Below are positions 44,568 to 56,888 of a DNA stretch of 64,000 bases, piece by piece. The stretch comes from Naganishia liquefaciens. Lineage: Eukaryota > Basidiomycota > Tremellomycetes > Filobasidiales > Filobasidiaceae. Under the pieces are notes generated by a model, which saw only the letters and a program-made list of their open reading frames with translations, was not told the DNA's origin and did no database searches. Both the position numbers and the translations under genes were made by a program. Each line of letters starts with the position of its first letter. Within the stretch, counting starts at the first letter, position 1. The DNA lies in contig BLZA01000021.1 in assembly GCA_013423385.1 (NCBI GenBank), forward strand, positions 1-64,000. The letters run 5' to 3'.

Positions 44568-44923
44568 GGTGGATGGGAAGATGTGTAAGCTGGGAGACGA
44601 GGCTGACAGGGACGGTGAAGAGCATGATGACCATGTTGAAGGAGAATCTCGCCGTCGCCATCGTCGAGAGCATGGAATTCCGCTTGACGGAGATGAAGCG
44701 AGAATGTCCGACGAGAGCCGGCGGCCGGCGGAAAGCTGACGTCAAGAAGCGCCGTTCAAGTGGTTTCGCTGCTTCATCGTCCAGGATATCTCGATCCCAG
44801 AAGACAGAAGCGAGGGCAATTGATAGTGCGGTGCTCGACAAGAGCTAGGGGCTGTAAGAAACAGACGACTTGCTAAATCACGGAGAAAATCGCTCGCAAA
44901 ACACCGCCAAGTCGGCCGTCAAG

Positions 44924-47212
44924 ATGTCGGACGATGATGATTTCATGATGGATGCAAGTATCGCTCGATCCAGCTACCACAAAGGCGATTCTGAAGCCAT
45001 AGTCTTTCTCTAGGATGCTGGAGACGAGGATGACTATGACTTTGAATACGAAGATGACAGGGACGCGGACGATGCGATGGAAGATGGCGATAACGATGTC
45101 GAGAATCAGTACTACCTTGCAAAGGGTTGGTCAACGGGATGCTACCGAGTATGGCACGTTTTCGCTGACAATAATTGGCGCAGCCGAGAAAGAAGACGAC
45201 CCAGAGAAAGCGTTGAAGGCGTTCCGCAAGATTGTGGACTCGGAAACTGAGAAAGGAGAATGGTAAGCAATCGTTTCTCAACCCTTCTGCCAGCAGCTGA
45301 CTCATCCATCGCGAATAGGGGATTCAAAGCACTGAAGCAGAGCACCAAGATATTATACTTGACACTGCATCGGCCGGAAGAAGCTTTGGAAACATACCGA
45401 GAGCTGTTGGGTTATGTCAAGGTAAGCTCCTGTCCTTCTCTGCAAGCGCCTGGGCAGATTGCCTGATCCCTGTCCTAGTCTGCCGTCACCAAGAACGTCT
45501 CAGAGAAATCCATCAACAGTATTCTAGACTATGTTGGCGGGGAAGGAAAGGTTCGTAACACCCGGCCGGCTAGCGTACATGGAAGGGCTAATCTTTTCGT
45601 TTGATAGCATGCATCGAAAGCTCCGAAAGTCGCACTGGAGACGCTCGAGGCTTTCTACAGCGCGACCATGGATGCACTGCAAGATGCAAAGAATGATGTT
45701 AGCCGCCATTCTTCCTCTGGTGCCTCGCGTATTGACGCCTCATTCCCTCGCAGCGACTATCTGTCAAGTGTAACCTAAAGCTGGCAAAGCTATGGCTGGA
45801 ACGAAAGGAGTTCAATCGTCTCAAGGATGTATGTCATTCTCCGAATTCTTCTTCTTGCCAAGTCTTCAAGACTTATGCTCCTCTTTAGACGCTAAAAGCT
45901 TTGCATCAAGCATGCGAGCCGTCGGCAACGGCTTCAGGGACATCAGCCGAGGATCAGACGAAGGGGTCCTTACGTGAGTACTTGGATTCTGCGTCGGATC
46001 AGGGTGCTGATGAGCGATGTTCATAGTACTCGAGGTATACGCTATCGAAATCCAGATGTACAGCGAGTTGCGTGAGACGAAGAAACTAAAGGTGAGTCGC
46101 CTCATCCAGTGCAAAACACCAGCTTCCTCATGCGATTCCCCTTTGCAGAACATTTACGAAGCCACCCTTCGCGTCCGCTCAGCAATCCCACATCCGCGAA
46201 TCATGGGGATCATTCGAGAATGCGGCGGCAAGATGTGGATGGCGGAGCGTGCGTGGGAAAAGGCATCGACGGATTTCTTCGAATCGTTCAAGCAGTATGA
46301 CGAGTCCGGGTCGCCGCAGAGGATACAAGTGTTGAAGTACCTGGTGTTGGCGTACATGTTGATGGGGAGCAATATCAATCCGTTTGATTCTCAAGAGACC
46401 AAACCGTGTGTAATACGGCACTTCCGCTCGACGGGATCTGACCAGGCATCTCTCGTTTCCAGGTATCGTGATAACCCTCAAATCGTGGCGATGACCAATC
46501 TTGTAACCGCGTATCAGCACAGAGATATCTTCGAGGCAGAAAAGATTATCCGCAGTACGTACTGCCCGAAGCAATCTGAGCGACCCAAGCTGACAGTATC
46601 CATTTGAACAGATAACAAATCAACGATATTGGACGACCCATTCATCAGAACATATATCGACGACGTCCTTCGCTCACTCCGCACACAGTACCTGATAGAC
46701 CTCTTGAAACCGTATACTCGTTTGGAGATCAGCTTTTTGGCAAGGGTACGCTCAGCAAAGCGCCATTCTGAACCACGGTCGCTGACTTTACTCACGCAGC
46801 AATTGCACATCGAGAAGGAGGAAGTCGAAGAAATCTTGATCGAGCTGATATTAGACGGCAAGATCAAGGGCAAGGTGGACCAGCTGAATGGCCGGGTAGA
46901 ATTGGAACGTCTGTGCGTATTCAAGCTTGTGTGCCACTCGACGCTGTAACCAAAAATTGACTCCTCTGCCTCTTCCGTTCTAGAAACAACAAGCAGGAAG
47001 ACAGGTACAACGCCCTGGAATCCTGGTCATTGCAGCTCCGGGGCCTCTCGACCGCACTTGTACAAAAGGCCCCGACAAAGGCATCGGGACCCGAGGGGGA
47101 ATTCGGTATGGGTATGGGAGGCATGGGCGGTATGGGCGGACCATGGGGGGCGCCCTTGGAAATGCAAGACTTTGACAGAAAGGAGGACATCATGGCGTTT
47201 GTGCGCTCGTAA
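44924..47212 (+). CDS. CSN2: COP9 signalosome subunit 2 (Csn2)
   Basis: PCI-domain subunit of the COP9 signalosome, which removes Nedd8 from cullins. The start [11 protein letters not shown] (44924) leads into the family's acidic opening (DYDFEYEDD). Then come [40 protein letters not shown] and [20 protein letters not shown], followed by TPR-like helices, [60 protein letters not shown], and the PCI winged helix ([35 protein letters not shown]). The C-terminus has a Met/Gly-rich run (about 47100-47150) and ends EDIMAFVRS. About ten introns of 45-60 nt. The first junction is uncertain by a few codons. Length close to 480 aa, as expected. Confidence 0.94.
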
Positions 47213-47481
47213 CGCCTCGTCGCGTGCCTTTTACCTTTTGTTGTATTCGCCCACGGGTTTGGGAGTTATACATGCGACGTTGTCGAAGATGCTTTAGCCG
47301 ATATGGTTTATATGTTTTCGAGAGCTTGCAAAGTGCCTTTCATACGTCATATGCACGGAGGTATTCAGGTTACCCGGAGAGTGCGGGACAGGTTTCAGGG
47401 TTTAAGGATAATGATATTGTTAAATACAACGCATGATTGCTAATTCCACAAAATACAAGATGGCACAAGTGACGCACACAG

Positions 47482-49299
47482 CTACTTACCCTGCATGAGA
47501 AACCTACGACAAACATCGTTCCACAGGACATCGGTACCGTCTACCGCATGAATATTGTTCGCAATCTGCATAAGTCGACCTCTTCTTGTGTCTGGCCCAA
47601 TATATGTGGAGCCGTCAACGTGGTGTACACCCCCGTCGGCTTCCGAGGCGATCACCAGTGCTCGCTCGCTGTCGTTTGAGCTAGGGTCTGTCGACGGCTT
47701 CCACTCTTGTAATCCAGCAGCGCCTGAACCACCTGCGACGAAGGCGATAATCTTTTCTCGCCACTTTCGAATGACTTGCTGATACGCCGTAGACATCTTG
47801 TCTTCGTATGCGCCGAGAAGAGCAACGATATCCCACGTGTGAGTCGCGTACTTTTCCTTCTCCAGCGGTCCATCGAAAGGGTTGCCGAGTTCAAATAACT
47901 GAAGATAAGAGCGTGTTGCACTGGAAGATGCTCCGATGCATTCAGCTAGCGCGGGCAGGAAGAAGCCGATGTCGGATTCGAATTGACATATGCGGCGCAG
48001 AGCCGTAAAATCGTCTAGTCGAGGATTTTTCAGTCCGTAGAGGTCCAAGAGATCGTCTGCCGCTTGATCGTTCTTCATCTTGTTTCTGATCACATCGTCA
48101 ACGATGCGCAGGAACGCCTTGGCGTGTTCTTTTCTACTATCATTGTCGATCAACATGTTGTACGATATTCCGCCGTCGTATCCACAAGCGCTGACCAGTT
48201 GTTCCGGAACCCATCGCTTGAAGCCATCGTTGACGATATCCTCGTCCTTTTCGCCACGCAACAAAGCCATCGAGAGTGTCTTGTACGGCATCATATCACT
48301 TTGCGAACATGGGATCCCGACCCATGCGGCTTTTCTTATCTCATCGACATCGATTTTTTCGAGGTCTCGAAGAATATCGTCACTTGACCGAGCCTCGGCC
48401 GCTATCTTGAGCTTCGCCGCTTGACTGCGGAAATTTTCCTCATGCTCGGCAGGCGTCTTAGCAGGCATACACATTGGTGTTCCACTGAACAGGATGGATC
48501 GCCGGAATGGCCGCTCGTCGGGTGGCTTGTTGGCGTGGATCGCGAGCAGGCTGTGTAGATGCGCTGATTCTGAGCCTGCGCTCTGGCCTATGAGGGTGAT
48601 GTTCTCTGGGTCTCCACCGAATCCAGCGATGAATCGTTGTACCCACGCGTACGCTTGCAATTGATCGTGTAGGCCGTTGTTGGGCGGAAGCGCAGCCCCA
48701 CTTCCAGCTTCTGAGGAATGGTAGAACCCGAGGCCGCCAAGACGGTAGTTGAAAGCGATGAAGATGATCGGCTGGGAAGGTGTCTGTTGTAGTGCTTGAG
48801 TCAGGAAGGTAAATGGCGAGTAGTAGCTGCGATCGCCAGCACCCATGAAGAATGCCCCGCCATGCTGGAATAAGACCACGGGTAAATTGTGTTCCTCGGT
48901 GGATGACCGCCTCATTTCCCTGCCGTTCGCGATTATATCAGTCGGGAGCGTGATTGACAAGTGCAAGCAATCCTTCTCGCTTTGAAAATCCCCTTCATCA
49001 TCCTTGATCCGATCGGTGGGCAATTGCAAACCCGCAGCATCTTTGTTGGCACTCCCCCAAGGCTGTACGGAGCTTGGTCCAGGTTTCGTCGCATCAAATA
49101 GCGAGCCCTCGGTATCCGACGACGAGTCACCGGCAGTGACCGGAAGGTCTGTGCGAAGTACTGATCTGGCGAACCGCGATGTTGAAGGAATGATAGCATA
49201 CGGCAACGCGAGAAATTGCGTCAGGTGGGGATGTGATGTGGGAGATATCCCACGGATCGCTCCAAGAATCGGGTGTCGGAAGACTGTTACCACCGACAT
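47482..49299 (-). CDS. Type-B carboxylesterase/lipase family protein
   Basis: Alpha/beta-hydrolase acting on carboxylic esters. Intronless, 605 aa from the ATG at 49299. Family marks are EKDCLHLSITLP (the EDCLxL motif), VVLFQHGGAFFMGAG (oxyanion HGG), FNYRLGGLGFYHS, GLHDQLQAYAWVQRFIAGFG and GDPENITLIGQSAGSESAHL with the nucleophile Ser in GQSAGSE (about residue 238). A His in ATHTWDIVALLGAYED (about 500) suits the catalytic His position. No signal peptide is evident, so an intracellular enzyme is likely. Substrate unknown. Lack of introns is unusual in this window, where almost every neighbour is split, and could reflect retroposition or transfer, but nothing else supports that. Confidence 0.88.
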   Translation of the reverse strand: MSVVTVFRHPILGAIRGISPTSHPHLTQFLALPYAIIPSTSRFARSVLRTDLPVTAGDSSSDTEGSLFDATKPGPSSVQPWGSANKDAAGLQLPTDRIKDDEGDFQSEKDCLHLSITLPTDIIANGREMRRSSTEEHNLPVVLFQHGGAFFMGAGDRSYYSPFTFLTQALQQTPSQPIIFIAFNYRLGGLGFYHSSEAGSGAALPPNNGLHDQLQAYAWVQRFIAGFGGDPENITLIGQSAGSESAHLHSLLAIHANKPPDERPFRRSILFSGTPMCMPAKTPAEHEENFRSQAAKLKIAAEARSSDDILRDLEKIDVDEIRKAAWVGIPCSQSDMMPYKTLSMALLRGEKDEDIVNDGFKRWVPEQLVSACGYDGGISYNMLIDNDSRKEHAKAFLRIVDDVIRNKMKNDQAADDLLDLYGLKNPRLDDFTALRRICQFESDIGFFLPALAECIGASSSATRSYLQLFELGNPFDGPLEKEKYATHTWDIVALLGAYEDKMSTAYQQVIRKWREKIIAFVAGGSGAAGLQEWKPSTDPSSNDSERALVIASEADGGVHHVDGSTYIGPDTRRGRLMQIANNIHAVDGTDVLWNDVCRRFLMQGK

Positions 49300-50866
49300 T
49301 ATTTATCGAATTAGAATGCGTGAATTGGTATCTCGTTCGAGCCGAACTCGGTTCAAGCTCAAGCTTATTCGACCAAGACGTCGTTTCACTTTGAACAGTC
49401 CCGGGCCACCAAAGTACTACGTGTGTACCATTCACTTTTGCCTGAACAGAGAACTTTGTCTCTCATCAGCGCTACCGCCCGTTCATCTGGAATCGTCATA
49501 TACTATCTGTGCACGACCAGATCGGATCATCGATCGACGCAGAAGAGCGGATCGTTGATTCACATCTGAGACAGCAAAATCACGTGATGTCTCTTCAGTA
49601 GGTCAGTTTCTAGTCAGGTATCTCATCAACTCCTTCTCGCATCCCCTTTCCATTATATTACTTGTCCAAAGGGGTATAGCAATAGATACACAATGCTTCC
49701 CCCATGATGATGAGCCCAAGCTCGATTCACTTGGGCCAGACGCGGAACTCAATTGTCTGGGCCTGATGCGAAATTCCCAGCGAGTGGGGGCGAACCTGCT
49801 GTAGGCAGCGAGGGGAGGAGGGGGAAAGGCAGAACACCAACGCAGGTTGCAAAAAAGCGCAAATAGGGCACAATTCTTTATCAACATAAGTGATCCTTTC
49901 AATGTCAAATCAACTACAAGACTCTGATTAGCGGAAGGCTTCTCGTCGGTCTTCCGATCCGAAGCGTCGCAGACGTGGCTGATAACGGTAAGACCAGCAA
50001 GATAGATTCTGCACTGTTCAGAGTGTATGGCGAGACGAAGAAGAGCCCGATTCGCTACTTCAAGCGTTCCTGAAATTACAAAGTACAACGTATGGAAGGC
50101 ATCTGTTCATGATTGGTACAGCAGGCTGCTTGACGTCTACATTTTGGGGCAGCTTTCAAAGGACGCCATGCGAGAAAGTGTGTGTGACGACTCCGTAACT
50201 TGGAAGGTCGCCCAGTCTCCAAAGGATGTCCCTTTCAATCACACCCAGCCAGTATCGAACGTCTAGAGCTTGCGGTGTAGGAAAGCCGCTTTATACGCAT
50301 CCCCAGTCCTTTCTTTGGCAAGTACTCAACCCATGCGGTCATTCGATCGACGCAATCAGCGACAATGTCTCCAGTATGGACTGCGAACGCTGGTGTGGCA
50401 TCTTCTGCTTCATTCTAGATTCAAAGGTGTACAAAGGTCGGCGCCCTGACGAAGAGCCGTGAAGAGTCGAAAAGTCGAACTCGTTCCATAACTTCCATTC
50501 TTGCTGATCACCTGGTCGTCTTCTCCCGATATTCGCGGGACTTCCAAACCCGCATTCCGACATTCACAGCCCTTCTTGGTGCTTCGCTTCCAATCTATCC
50601 GCCCTACGTTTGAGGTAGGGCCGGCTTCTCTGACCTCACTCCCGGGCTTCTCTGCTTCATTTTCTGTGTATCACCTTTGCGTGAAAGGAACCACAGTATC
50701 GCTGCCACCTCAGGGGAATCTGGATCGTGTGCAATATCAAGGATATAAGGCAATTGCATTTCGGAAAGATGGCCCTTTCTACTCTTGCTTCACCTGATCC
50801 ATTTTCTTTCAATCCACGGCAACTCGCAGGACCAACCGCGTAGCACATCCCCTTCTCTTCGCAGAT
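49300..50866. other. Intergenic region, no confident gene
   Basis: Small frames occur (for example plus 50027-50266 beginning as an Arg-rich stretch) but none with domains or convincing splicing. The last few hundred bases are pyrimidine-rich and serve the gene at 50867. Confidence 0.35.
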
Positions 50867-51380
50867 ATGGTTAATCTCAGCTCCAATCAATCATCCTTCA
50901 GCACCACTATCGAGAATTCCTTGACAAGCGATTTCAGTTCAATGGGTCCTCCGTTCACAAACAGTTATTCGGACATGGACACTGAATCCCTCGGTCTGCT
51001 CAATCGAGCAGACACCGAGGGTTATGAGCCCTCAGGGGGAGCAACTGCGGAGATCCCGGCTGAGCCGAACAAGTTATGGTCGCTTCCTCAGCTGGCCGGC
51101 TGGAACTTCTACAACGGGTAAGTGAACGTCCTATTTCATGTTCACTGTTAGCTCACCTGTCATGCGAGATAGCTATGACCTAGCCGGGCTTGAAGAGCCT
51201 CGCAAACGCCATGACTTGTATATTGATGTTCGTGAATCTTTGGATTCGGATTCCAAGGGACTCGCCGAGACAATATTGGTCAAGTGTACTGATGCCGAGG
51301 GCAATATCACATGGGTGATTGCTATGCAGAAACCCATCCCCATTTCCATTTCCACAGATACGGAAGGGGATGATCAGTGA
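50867..51380 (+). CDS. Small hypothetical protein, two exons
   Basis: ATG at 50867. Exon 1 runs to 51117, the 55-nt intron is GTAAGT...TAG, and exon 2 is 51173-51380, giving 152 aa. The first half is Ser/Thr/Asn-rich and disordered. The second half reads LWSLPQLAGWNFYNGYDLAG, then RHDLYIDVRESLDSDSKGLA and an ILVKCTDAEGNITWVIAMQK strand-like stretch, which could be a small beta fold. No family recognised. Splicing keeps the frame exactly, which supports a real gene. Confidence 0.55.
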
Positions 51381-52225
51381 CAGCGAAGCTGTTCGGCAGA
51401 CTCGTCGACCCCAGACACCTGGACCGAATCTGGGAGTAGCGAGACCTGAGACATCATATTGGGTGTATTGCGGGTGGTTACTAATATCGACTAGAGAAGA
51501 TGTACATGTTTAGTACCTAGAGACCGTGCCATATTGGATGGTAGGCACTGGTGCGATCTTTGATCGCGGCCTAGTTGACTCGCTTTGACATGCACTTGAC
51601 TCGCTTGGAAATGCATTTGACTGGAGACTTAGCTCTCACATTTCGGGGGTTCAGGACATCAGGGGATGCTGGTAGCTTAGGATTTGGCCAATGTAGCCAC
51701 TTGATGATAAGGGGAGATATTTCTGGACGTATTTGTTCGGCAGCATGTTTCGGATCCCGCGATGTCCGGCGATGAAGCGACCTTGGTACGACTCGACTAT
51801 TACAGGGTCAAACAAGTATCACGGTCGGGAATCAATGAACTTCACGCACGTAGCGGTGTTTCTCGTTCCTTGGGTTGCAGGCGCAGCATATGTGACTCGA
51901 ACGCCATTAGAGCCCAAGAAATTAGAGAATAATTTCAGCGAAAAGGAAGGGAACCGTCCGGACTTTCTTCTTTACCCAGGTGTGGGTTCACTTACAAATC
52001 TTTGTTCTTACTTGTGGATTTGGCCCGCTTATCTGCCATAAGGCAATAGGACAAGAGGTTGATATCAGCACATTTCAGAAGAGCTACACAGGAGGCGAGA
52101 ATCTGCTAGAACGTTACGGTCAGCCTGTATCGTCACATGATAAGGATGTTGTGAAAGCTTCAGCGGAGCTTTAGTTTACAAATTTTACAAATGAGTCTGA
52201 GGCTTTACAAGTTTGATGTTTCTAC
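51381..52225. other. Intergenic region
   Basis: Weak plus-strand frames (51575-51775, 51733-52041) overlap in different phases and look non-coding. Imperfect duplication of a GACTCGCTTGRMATGCA-type string occurs near 51576-51615. Nothing else. Confidence 0.35.
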
Positions 52226-52804
52226 TCAGTCGAGCTGCCCTTTTGCCCGATCCCTCACCCATTGGAGCGAGGCAACTTGATCACGTCTTGCAGATGCTTT
52301 CTTTCGACCTTCTGGTGATAGCAAACCTTTCTCGAGAATTTCTCGCACTCCATCCCCAACGTCAAATTCCGATATGATGTGATCGAGGAAAAGGTTGTCG
52401 AGACCTGTAGTGTTGTCCGGCGGTAGGCCGTTGAAGAAGTACCTGACCAAGAGACGTGCCAAATCAAATCGATCCTTCGCCTTAGTTTTGCTTTTATCCT
52501 TGAGGTCTGCCATGCGCTCAATGATGTATTTGTGTCCCAGAAGAAGCTCAAATTGTTCAGCATTCGCCTTAAAGCGTTCATCTTCGCTCAAAACATTCTC
52601 GGAGATATATACATTGCCGATGACGGGAGAGTTTGATGCAGCATGACTTGTCAGTGCCATGTTGGTTATGGCTCCCGCCAGGCGACTCAAAGTGTGTGCG
52701 AGGTCGGCCGAGGAAAATGCGGGAATGCTCGATTCAAAACTATTGCTTGTCGTGGTTGAGGGCGGAAAACTTCGCTGTGACTCTGGAGGAATATTGTCGC
52801 TCAT
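52226..52804 (-). CDS. Hypothetical helical protein
   Basis: Minus-strand frame with ATG at 52804 (MSDNIPPESQRSFPPSTTTS), 192 aa. A TTTGCAG acceptor lies just upstream (about 52815), so a non-coding or short coding 5' exon probably exists. The N-terminal third is Ser/Thr-rich. The rest is predicted helical (LAHTLSRLAGAITNMALTSH, ANAEQFELLLGHKYIIERMA, RFDLARLLVRYFFNGLPPD) and ends in a basic helix. No recognised domain. Divergent from Argonaute (614-bp gap). Confidence 0.6.
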   Translation of the reverse strand: MSDNIPPESQRSFPPSTTTSNSFESSIPAFSSADLAHTLSRLAGAITNMALTSHAASNSPVIGNVYISENVLSEDERFKANAEQFELLLGHKYIIERMADLKDKSKTKAKDRFDLARLLVRYFFNGLPPDNTTGLDNLFLDHIISEFDVGDGVREILEKGLLSPEGRKKASARRDQVASLQWVRDRAKGQLD

Positions 52805-53418
52805 TTTGATATCGCCTGCAAAGAAAAGACGCAAGTTGGAGTCGAGTGTCGGGTGTCGGAATACCTTGAATGGCCGTCTCAGCAAGCAGCTGAGGCGCTC
52901 GCCTTTTCTTACTATTTATCTCTATTGATGTGTGACTATTTTTTTTCCGCAAAGCCGGGCTGTGTAAGGCTTCCTTTGAATGAGCGGAAGTAGCAATATG
53001 GCGTGCGACTACCGGTAATTTGCGCGTTCGCTTTGCCATGTGCAAGCAGGAGGATCGTTGCACTTGAGGCGCTTTTGGAAGCAACAACGGTGCTATGCCA
53101 AGCGACAGTGCCAGGTTGGCTGTCAAACCTTTCAACGACATTCATGATAGCCTTCATACGTTTGATGTTACACAGACATGCGAAATTGCAAGGCTGTGCA
53201 GGCTCCTTCGTCGACCTTTAATTTATTTCTGAAAGAGCCCGGGGATGAACACCTTGAACTGCAATCAGATTGAACGCCCAATTCATTAATGCGCGTCTAC
53301 CTCAACGCGTCGTGTCTCGGAAGCAATTTCGACGGGCCTCATCAACGGTGAGATGAGGAGATGGCATGACCATGCACCATACAATCCCAGGTCTCTGCTA
53401 TTCCCTGTCCCGCCACCC
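52805..53418. other. Region upstream of Argonaute
   Basis: Divergent spacer of 614 bp that probably contains a 5' exon of the minus-strand gene and the Argonaute promoter. No motif can be claimed. Confidence 0.35.
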
Positions 53419-56400
53419 ATGGCTCTCCCCCGCCGTTTTCACGAGTCTGAGCTCGCCGGTACACCGCGCGATTCGACGATGCTCGTGCGGCCGCTGAACT
53501 GCGGTAAAAAGCCCTCGTCCTCACCGACTACCATCCTCGGCCTTCGTTCGGCACCGCGGGACAACGGATCGATGTGTTGGCGAATTTCTTCCAGGTCAAG
53601 TTTGCAGACAAGGAGGGAAAGATGATTTATCACTATGATGTGGATATCGTTCCTGTCGTTCGAGAGACGCCCGGTAGGAAACCCCCGTCCAAGGATAGGG
53701 GACCCGCGAAATTGCCGATTCTCCTATTACGGGAGGTGATTGATCGGTGTGCGGCGGAGCTGGATCCGTCCTTCAAGCCTTCCTTCACGGCAGGCGCATA
53801 CGATGGAAGGAAGAACCTCTTCACGCCCGTAAAATTTCCGATCGCCAATAACGAGACGAAACATATTCGGATTGTCGTTCCGGACAGTGAACCTCGTCCC
53901 CCTCGACCGGGTCAAGAACCGCAAGAAGGCCCTCATGGCAGACGATTCGACGTCACCTTCAAGTATGCGAGTGAAATCAACCTGGAAGCCGTTGCCGAAT
54001 TTTGTCGGGGCAAGAAACAGTCTACGCAGGTCGAGGCGTCGATGTTGACGGCCATCATGGCGATCAACGTGCTCTTGCGTGATGATGTATGTCCTTCTTG
54101 AACCTTGGTTCAAATTTTGCTGATGTCTGTGTCGCAGCCCATGGGCAAATTCACGCCCATTGGTGCGCAGCAGAACCGATGGTTTACGATGCAGCCGATC
54201 AATAATCAACGTATGTCTTCTGTTACCTATAGCGATTCCCGTCCCAATCTCCTCCTTTTCTAGCATCTGTCGAAATTATCGGTCAAGGTGGCCTCGTCGG
54301 CAAGGGATTCATGCAGTTTGTGTTTAATCCCCTCTTTGCCCTGGGATGATCGCCGAATACTCCTTCTCATTAGATCATTCCGCCCCGGCCTCGGCTTGCC
54401 AGGAATTAACCTCGACACCGCCTACTCGGCTTTCCTTCAGCCCGGGCCGATGATCAATGTTGCGGCGCAGGTCTTGTACGGCCAGTCTAGTGGAGGTGGT
54501 CGTGTGTACTTTCCCCCCTTATTCCTGTGGTTCCGTGCTGACGGTCGTGCACAGGTGGCGGACGGGGCGGACGAGGAGGTAGAGGCGGGTTCGATCGTGG
54601 CGGCCGTGGAGGTGGATACGGAGGAGGGTGAGTGCGCTTATTCGATGCGGCGTGATGATGATGGAATGGGATTACAAAAGCATGGGGTTTTGAAACTTTG
54701 GTGTTCGCGAAGATGAGTGAAAGAGGCTTCGCCGTCCTGGATGCGCCGTCTTGGCAAATAAGGTCAAGCAATTCCATTGAACGCTGAAGCCGGGCACAGT
54801 TTTCTGCGAGGACCGACTCTTCGCGATACAGACTTCCGGAATAGATTGGTCCTTAACTGAATTGTACAGTTCCTCGAAATGACTGATCCTCTCATCCACT
54901 AGACCCCCTCGCGTGGAAATGCCCCAAGAACTTCGCCCCTTCGAGATCGCCAAGCTTCGCAAGATCTTCAGCCAATGCAAATTCAAGCTCACGCATCGAC
55001 CTTGCAGCAAGGTATTCAGCGTTCGCTCCATCACCGCCAAGCCGGCCTGCGAAATCGAATTCACGATGGCCGGCCGCGACGGAAGTGGCGACGTGCGAAC
55101 CAACCTCGCGAGCTACTACAAGACCGCGTACGGCAAGGACTTGCGGTACCCTCGCTTGCCCTGTGTGTCGTTTGGCGCGAGCAACTATGTGCCCCTGGAG
55201 TTCTGCGCGTTGGAGCCGTTCAATGGTCTGCCGCCGAACAAGCTGACATCAGACCAGACGGCAGACATGATCAAAATTGCTGCGCAGCGACCGCCTGACC
55301 GACGCGACAAGAGTAGGTCGCCTTGGTCCCTGCCGTAGACAGCTACTGACGTGATTCAGTCATGCAATGGCGTCAGGTTCTTGACTGGGAGCGCAAGGAA
55401 AAGATCGCCGCGTGGGGTATCAAAGTCAATCCCAACCTCGCCGATGTCCAAGCCCGAGTTTTGGCTCCTCCTACCGTTCTGTACGGCGGTAACGGAGGTC
55501 GTATGAATCCACGAAATGGTGGCTGGAACGTCCTTGGCAAGCAATTCTTTAAGCAAGGAAACCCGCTCAAGGCGTGGGCCGTTGTCTCGTTTGACCGCGG
55601 CGCCGATATCCAATTGATGCAGGGATTCATAACATACCTTGTCAATACGCTCAAGAGGAACGGCATGTCGGTCCCCACGGAGCGACCGCCCCTGATCGGA
55701 CCCATTAATCCGGCTCAAGGCGGCTCTGGAACCGGTGGTGTTAATGGCGCGGTCTTTGACGCACTCATGAGCGCTGGAAGTGCAGCCTTCGGTGCTGGCG
55801 GGAAAACGATTGCGCCACAGCTCATTATCGTCATTCTGCCTGGACGAGATCCTCTTCTGTACGAGGAGGTCAAGCGATGCGCCGCTATCAACCTGAAGGC
55901 GCCCGTTCCCACACAGTGTCTCCTTGCGTCCAAGTTGCGAAGTGAGCGAGGACTCGACCAGTATGCCAACAATGTCTCCATGAAGATTCACGCCAAGTTG
56001 GGAGGAGTGACACATACGGTGCCGCTGCAGGACCTGCCTGGACTCACCAACCGAACGATGCTCGTCGGTGCCGATGTCAGTCACCCGCCCTCCCGGGGGG
56101 ACAATACCATCGCTCCCTCGATTGCCGCTACTGTATCGTCCAAGGTTGCCGATAACAATCTGTACTCTGCCACGATCCGACTACAAGCCGGACGACAAGA
56201 GATCATCGAGGACTTGCAAAGCATGATGGAGGCAAACATCAAGGGCTTTGCGACAAACACCAAGTTTCTGCCGGAATCGATCATCTTCTATCGAGACGGT
56301 GTTTCCGAAGGACAATACGCTGCCGTTGTGCAGACCGAAGTCAAGGCGATCCGCATGGCATGCGAAAGCGTTCGACCCGGGTACAAGCCGAAGATTTCGT

Positions 56401-56888
56401 ACATCATCTGTGTCAAAAAGCACAATATCCGATTCTTTAGCAAGACCGGCGCCGATTGCGATCGATCCGGAAACCTACCTCCTGGGACCGTCGTCGACCG
56501 AACGGTCGTGCATCCGTTTGCCTTCGACTTCTACCTTCAAGCGCACGGAGGTCTTGTCGGTACTGCGCGGCCCACACATTACATTGTGCTCGTGGACGAG
56601 AACGAACTCGGCGCCGACAGCTTGCAGAAACTCACCAACGGTTTGTGCTACTCATTCCAGCGAGCGACGCGATCCGTTTCAATCGTGTCGGTCTGCTACT
56701 ACGCCGATATCATCTGCAGCAAGGCGCGAGCTCTCGTCTATGAAGAAGAATCCTTCTCCGATTCCCAGACCATCTCGTCCGCCACTTCGGGTCCCAAAGG
56801 TCTCGTCATGAGGGACTTTGACCCTTACCGAGTCGCGAAGATATTTGCTAAAAACCCCGCATTTGAGAACGTTGCCTGGTACATGTAA
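53419..56888 (+). CDS. Argonaute (QDE-2/AGO family)
   Basis: Small-RNA-guided silencing protein. Eight exons fit: 53419-53458, 53512-54086, 54138-54210, 54264-54315, 54374-54501, 54555-54627, 54903-55312 and 55360-56888, giving 959 aa. The N domain begins near FGTAGQRIDVLANFFQVKF. Linker 1 includes FRPGLGLPGINLDTAYSAFL and then an RGG box (about residues 286-312: GGRGGRGGRGGFDRGGRGGG). The PAZ domain (about 330-450) has CKFKLTHRPCSKVFSVRSIT and YPRLPCVSFGASNYVPLEFC. PIWI follows with MLVGADVSHPP, RQEIIEDL, IIFYRDGVSEGQY and GTARPTHY, so the slicer tetrad Asp689, Glu731, Asp763 and His857 is complete. It ends NVAWYM, a usual aromatic-rich Ago tail. The 275-nt intron before PAZ is the longest. 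No other RNAi gene is in the window. Confidence 0.96.

Noticed and set aside
51576-51615. Short imperfect duplication of a GACTCGCTTG-containing string
   Set aside because: Two copies only and no flanking structure; too little to call an element.
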